A program made the translations under genes and the position numbers. A stretch of DNA of 64,000 bases from Euglena gracilis. Lineage: Eukaryota > Euglenida > Euglenophyceae > Euglenales. Location of the stretch: the NCBI GenBank assembly GCA_039621445.1, contig CP154955.1:43299540-43363539 (forward strand). The letters run 5' to 3'. The notes under the pieces are model-generated. The model searched no databases and was not told the DNA's origin. It saw only the letters and a list, made by a program, of their open reading frames with translations. Shown here in pieces: positions 49,498-64,000 of the stretch. Within the stretch, counting starts at the first letter, position 1, and the number at the start of each line of letters is the position of its first letter.

Positions 49498-49644
49498 TCA
49501 GCCCCGGGTGGCGGTCCCTTCGAAGTCATCGCCGTATGGGCCGTCCTCATCGTCGCTCATCACCCCCGCGGAGGGTGGGGATGGGCGGGTGGCGCCGGCC
49601 GGGCCGACCCCGCGTGTGGTGGGAGGGGCCCGGGGACGGCTGTG
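49498..49644 (-). CDS. Candidate exon with acidic SDDEDGPYGDDFE segment
   Basis: A good acceptor (CTGTCCCCCGCACAG) opens a frame reading RPRAPPTTRGVGPAGATRP, then SAGVMSDDEDGPYGDDFEG and TATRG before TGA at 49498-49500. It may be the last exon of a small gene, the start of the RS/coiled-coil gene at ATG 49559, or an exon ending at GTGATG. The Y-x-D-D-F-E pattern is common near the ends of ciliary proteins, but this is weak. Confidence 0.4.
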   Translation of the reverse strand, partial: HSRPRAPPTTRGVGPAGATRPSPPSAGVMSDDEDGPYGDDFEGTATRG

Positions 49645-50752
49645 CGGGGGACAGGGCAGGAAACGTGTTGGTCCCCGGGGCGGCACACTGCACTGCGGTG
49701 GGTGGATGTGTGCCGGGCAGCCAAGCGCTAAACTGAACCCAAGAGAGTGTGGGCTGCCACTGCCGCCTTCTCATGCAGTAAAGAACTTCCAGGGGGCAAT
49801 GTAATCCTGATGGGCAGGTGCGGACCGCCTGCAGACCCACTGGCCACTTTACATATATATATATATATATATATCTATATATATATATATATATCTATAT
49901 ATATATATATATATATATATACATACATACATATATATATATATATTAGACTTAGATATACATATATATACATATATATTTATACAGGCTTTGTTCCTCC
50001 ACGCTTCCAAAAACGCCACGCTCAAACTGCTTTATGTTCGGATTTCAAGAGATTTCTTGGGCTCAAAAATACCAAAAAAAAAACAAAACTTTTCTTATTT
50101 TTGTGTCGGCACCGTCATGGAAGGTGGTCTTCGTTGTGGGCATTTTTGTGGCTGGGGATGGGGACGGAGTACCTCATTTGGCACGAAGCAAACTCCGAAA
50201 ATTTTTCAGGCTGTCTTAAACGATGGTGGGCCGGAGGGAGAAGAGTGGGAGGGCTCAAAAGTGGAAAAGGTGGACTCTGCAGTTCCTGTCTTGTCATCCC
50301 AACTTCTTATTACTACTGAAACACAAACTTCAGGCGGTTCCTATGAACAAAACCCATATTTTGGACCAACCTGCCACCAGCAGGAACCCCCATTAGGTCT
50401 CCACAGGGTATTAAGGGGGGGGGGTGGAACTCCGTAATCCATTATGATTCTGGGCTTTTCCCCACAATCTAACCTGCAGAGAGGAGGAAATTCCACCATG
50501 GAAAAGATCTCAGGCATGAGAGACTTTTTTGTGTATTCATACAACAATAATGCCAACATTATACAAAAATGTATGAATTGGAAATATTCAATAATGTTTT
50601 ATGTGTGATCACAAATCTCAGTGCAATGTGACTTAGTCACGTCCACTGTGTGCCCCAGAGCTGCCAAGTGGCACGCGGCGGGACACTGTGCGCGAGGCGA
50701 GACACTGTGCGATTGAGGATGCCGTAAAGCGGTGCGGGCGACGACGGCCCCC
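49645..50752. other. Spacer 3' of the UBE2O-type gene
   Basis: Contains an (AT)n/(TATC) microsatellite (49852-49980) and no supported exon. Confidence 0.5.
49852..49981 (+). repeat. (AT)n microsatellite
   Basis: AT dinucleotides with ATCT and ACAT interruptions. Confidence 0.95.
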
Positions 50753-58879
<8,127 letters not shown>

Positions 58880-59130
58880 CTGCACACAGGGGGGTAGATT
58901 GACATCGGAGGCCTCGGGAAAACTGCTGTGAATTTGCAGAGAATTGTACGTTGTGGGAATTGTGGAAATGGTGGGGAAAATGCAAGCGTCACTCCCATTG
59001 CACAAGACATCCCCGGACTTGGTTCCTTGTTTCTCGCCAATGAACAATGACTAGGGCAAATTGCCCCCCCCCCCCACACCTCTCGGGCAAAGCAGGCATC
59101 ATTCGACGCAGCCACAACAACAGAAAACAT

Positions 59131-60611
59131 TTGCAATCTTTGAAATTAGTTTTCAAGTTTAAAACAGATATCTAACAGTTTTCTGGCCGTTATGAACAAA
59201 TGCTTCCGGGGCAAAATATGTAATGCAAAAAAATGCGAAAAAACATGCATGTTGTATGTAATTGCCTTAGGATCCCACCGGAGTGCAGAATAATGTTGGA
59301 AAAGCCTAAGAAAAACACCAGGTTCACTGTAGGCGGGAACCCACAGCATGCATGATTGAACAAAGAATCGTGGTGCAAAGGAAGCAACAGATCGTTCACA
59401 ACAGATTGCAAATGAACATGAACGTTGGTGCAAATTGCAATGAACGCCACTGATTGCAAATACGTGCCGTGTGTTGAACCCTCCCGAAAAGAAGATGTTG
59501 ATATCATGTGTAGAGGATCATCTGTGGACCACGCCATTTGACTATTTGGGAGAAATGATGACAGAAAATAAAACACTGGTACGTCGGCTGTTCCATTACT
59601 GACATCCGCCAATGGGATCCGACGAGATCCTTTCCAGCAATGCCATCATTGTTCACCCAACAGAAGAAGCCAAAACAAGATTGACCACTTTCTTCTAACC
59701 TTTCATCTGGCTGATGTGGTTGCCTTGGATCAAAAGAAGATGCTTTTCTGGTCGAGATGGCATACAATGAGTCTGGTATGGGTCTTTCAATACCAAACTG
59801 TGAACAAACTCCGATTTGGCATTGTTGGTGATGTACAGTGCTGTTTTTGCTGTGACTTGTCCCTCAATTCTGTTGGCTCAGACAAATGCGGGCATTTGTA
59901 TCAAAGGGCAAAAAAATTCTGAAGTACTTTTTTCAAACCAATGGTTGGTCGGTATTTGTGCTACAAATGGCTGCCAAAGTGCATCATGCAACATTGCCAT
60001 TTTGCAAAACACGGTTCACACTATGAATAATCTTTCGCAGTTTGTCTCCTCAAAAAAACATAAGCACGGGCAAAACACACACACAATGTCTTAATCATTT
60101 TTTTCAAAAAAAATCAAACATTAAAAAACAGAAAAACTCAAAACACAATGCAACCTTGTCAGGGTTGCCCTGGCATGCACCAATATCTCATTATGTAACG
60201 ACTTATAAAACTAAATTAGTTCTAAAATGGACGAGGAACATGCAGATCTGGGTTTTCTGGTGTCGTGGTAGAATAGAGAAAATAATAAGAGAGCATATTT
60301 CTTTTCATTCTGTGGGTTTGTTGGTCCCTCCGTAATCACCCCCTGGATCGTTGAAAAAAAAAACCAAAGCAACAGGCAGAGGGGGTGGGAAGGGAAAAAT
60401 GCGCGTGCATAATTTGCATTTTCGCAAAAAAAAATCCGAAACTTTCGAAATTGCTCTTGCTGGAATTGATCTTTTTTGCGTAATTTGCAAAAAAATCTAA
60501 AAAACTAAAGCATTGGGGGTGGGATTCCTGGGGGACCTCAACAGCTTTGGGGTGAAGAAGGCGAGGGCAACAAGTCCTGGGGGTTAAATATGAATCTCTG
60601 AAGTTTTTCAG
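59131..60611. other. Interval between the UBE2O-type gene and the upstream gene
   Basis: AT-rich. An open frame at 59504-59767 (minus; GFFCWVNNDGIAGKDLVG) is protein-like but lacks clear splice sites. The UBE2O promoter should lie here; no motif can be assigned. Confidence 0.4.
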
Positions 60612-63527
<2,916 letters not shown>

Positions 63528-63934
63528 CTGAGTCATCGAAAAAGAGATTGTACAAGAGAGAGGCAATGCAGGAGCAGAGAGCTGAGTCAGAAGGCACTGT
63601 GTGTCTTCCTAGCAGAAGGCACTGTGTGATTGTGTGATTGTGCGGCTCTGGGTGTTGAAATTAATTTGGGGGGGGGGGGTGAGGGCCTTTCCACAAAAAT
63701 GTTGGGTCTTATAATTTGCCCCTCCAATCAATCAAAAAAAAATTGATTTCGGGCACTTTTGCAGGGGGCGGGGGAATTCGGTTCAACGGCCAGCCATTCC
63801 AAAAAAAAACAACGGTCAGGCACCCTCAAGGGGGGGGGTGCACATTGAGCAATTGTTTTAAACGGCATGCCTCTGTGAAAGACCCAAACCTGAGACTTCC
63901 TTCAGCCTACCCCCCCCCATGCTGTCAGGATGGG

Positions 63935-63935
63935 A

Positions 63936-63995
<60 letters not shown>

Positions 63996-64000
63996 GTGAT
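63935..64000 (+). repeat. (GAT)n microsatellite at the window edge
   Basis: About twenty perfect GAT triplets running to the last base. Confidence 0.95.

Overview
This is a window of nuclear DNA from a eukaryote. The protein-coding pieces are short, GC-rich exons (roughly 40-400 bp) joined by GT-AG introns. The introns and intergenic DNA are far less GC-rich and full of microsatellites, homopolymer G/C runs and small transposons. There is no bacterial-style operon, rRNA or intact tRNA gene. A chromodomain-bearing Ty3/gypsy remnant, a non-LTR reverse-transcriptase remnant, tRNA-derived SINE-like pieces and Ala/Pro/Gly-rich exons suggest a large, repeat-rich genome, most likely a microalga (a green alga is my weak preference). 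The species cannot be fixed from the sequence.

Layout. (1) 0.6-8.9 kb, minus strand: a multi-exon gene for a Pro/Ala-rich, apparently disordered protein with many copies of a P-[S/A]-W-L motif and two NPF motifs. (2) 11.2-17.5 kb: transposon graveyard with the 3' end of a chromovirus pol (integrase C-terminus plus broken chromodomain), a Gly/Lys-rich ORF downstream, a tRNA-like SINE and a LINE-type reverse-transcriptase fragment. (3) 18-20 kb: microsatellites. (4) 21.0-25.3 kb, plus strand: a SINE-like piece, an unassigned ORF and a decayed, intron-containing relative of CRESS-DNA virus replication initiators (Rep). (5) 26.4-33.1 kb: tandem repeats, nested palindromic elements, foldback elements and one orphan exon. 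(6) 33.4-48.1 kb, minus strand: a long gene with Arg-Ser-rich 5' exons, coiled-coil middle exons, Lys/Glu/Arg-rich exons and a Pro-rich 3' exon. (7) 50.75-58.9 kb, minus strand: a nearly complete UBE2O-type E2/E3 ubiquitin-conjugating enzyme gene, the best-supported gene here; its 12 exons keep phase throughout and encode 459 residues. (8) 60.6-63.5 kb, minus strand: the last four exons, all in phase, of a gene I cannot name.

The four host genes all read on the minus strand; only the Rep region reads on plus. The most interesting signals are the spliced, catalytically damaged Rep; a family of hAT-like MITEs with 8-bp target duplications, several lying within a few tens of bases of splice sites of the host genes; a UBE2O 5' splice site formed by the first GT of a (GT)n microsatellite; the W-L repeat protein; and two diverged copies of an unknown coding segment at 20.4 and 29.5 kb. 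Exon boundaries for the UBE2O gene and the 60.6-63.5 kb gene rest on splice consensus plus phase agreement. Those for the other two long genes are approximate.
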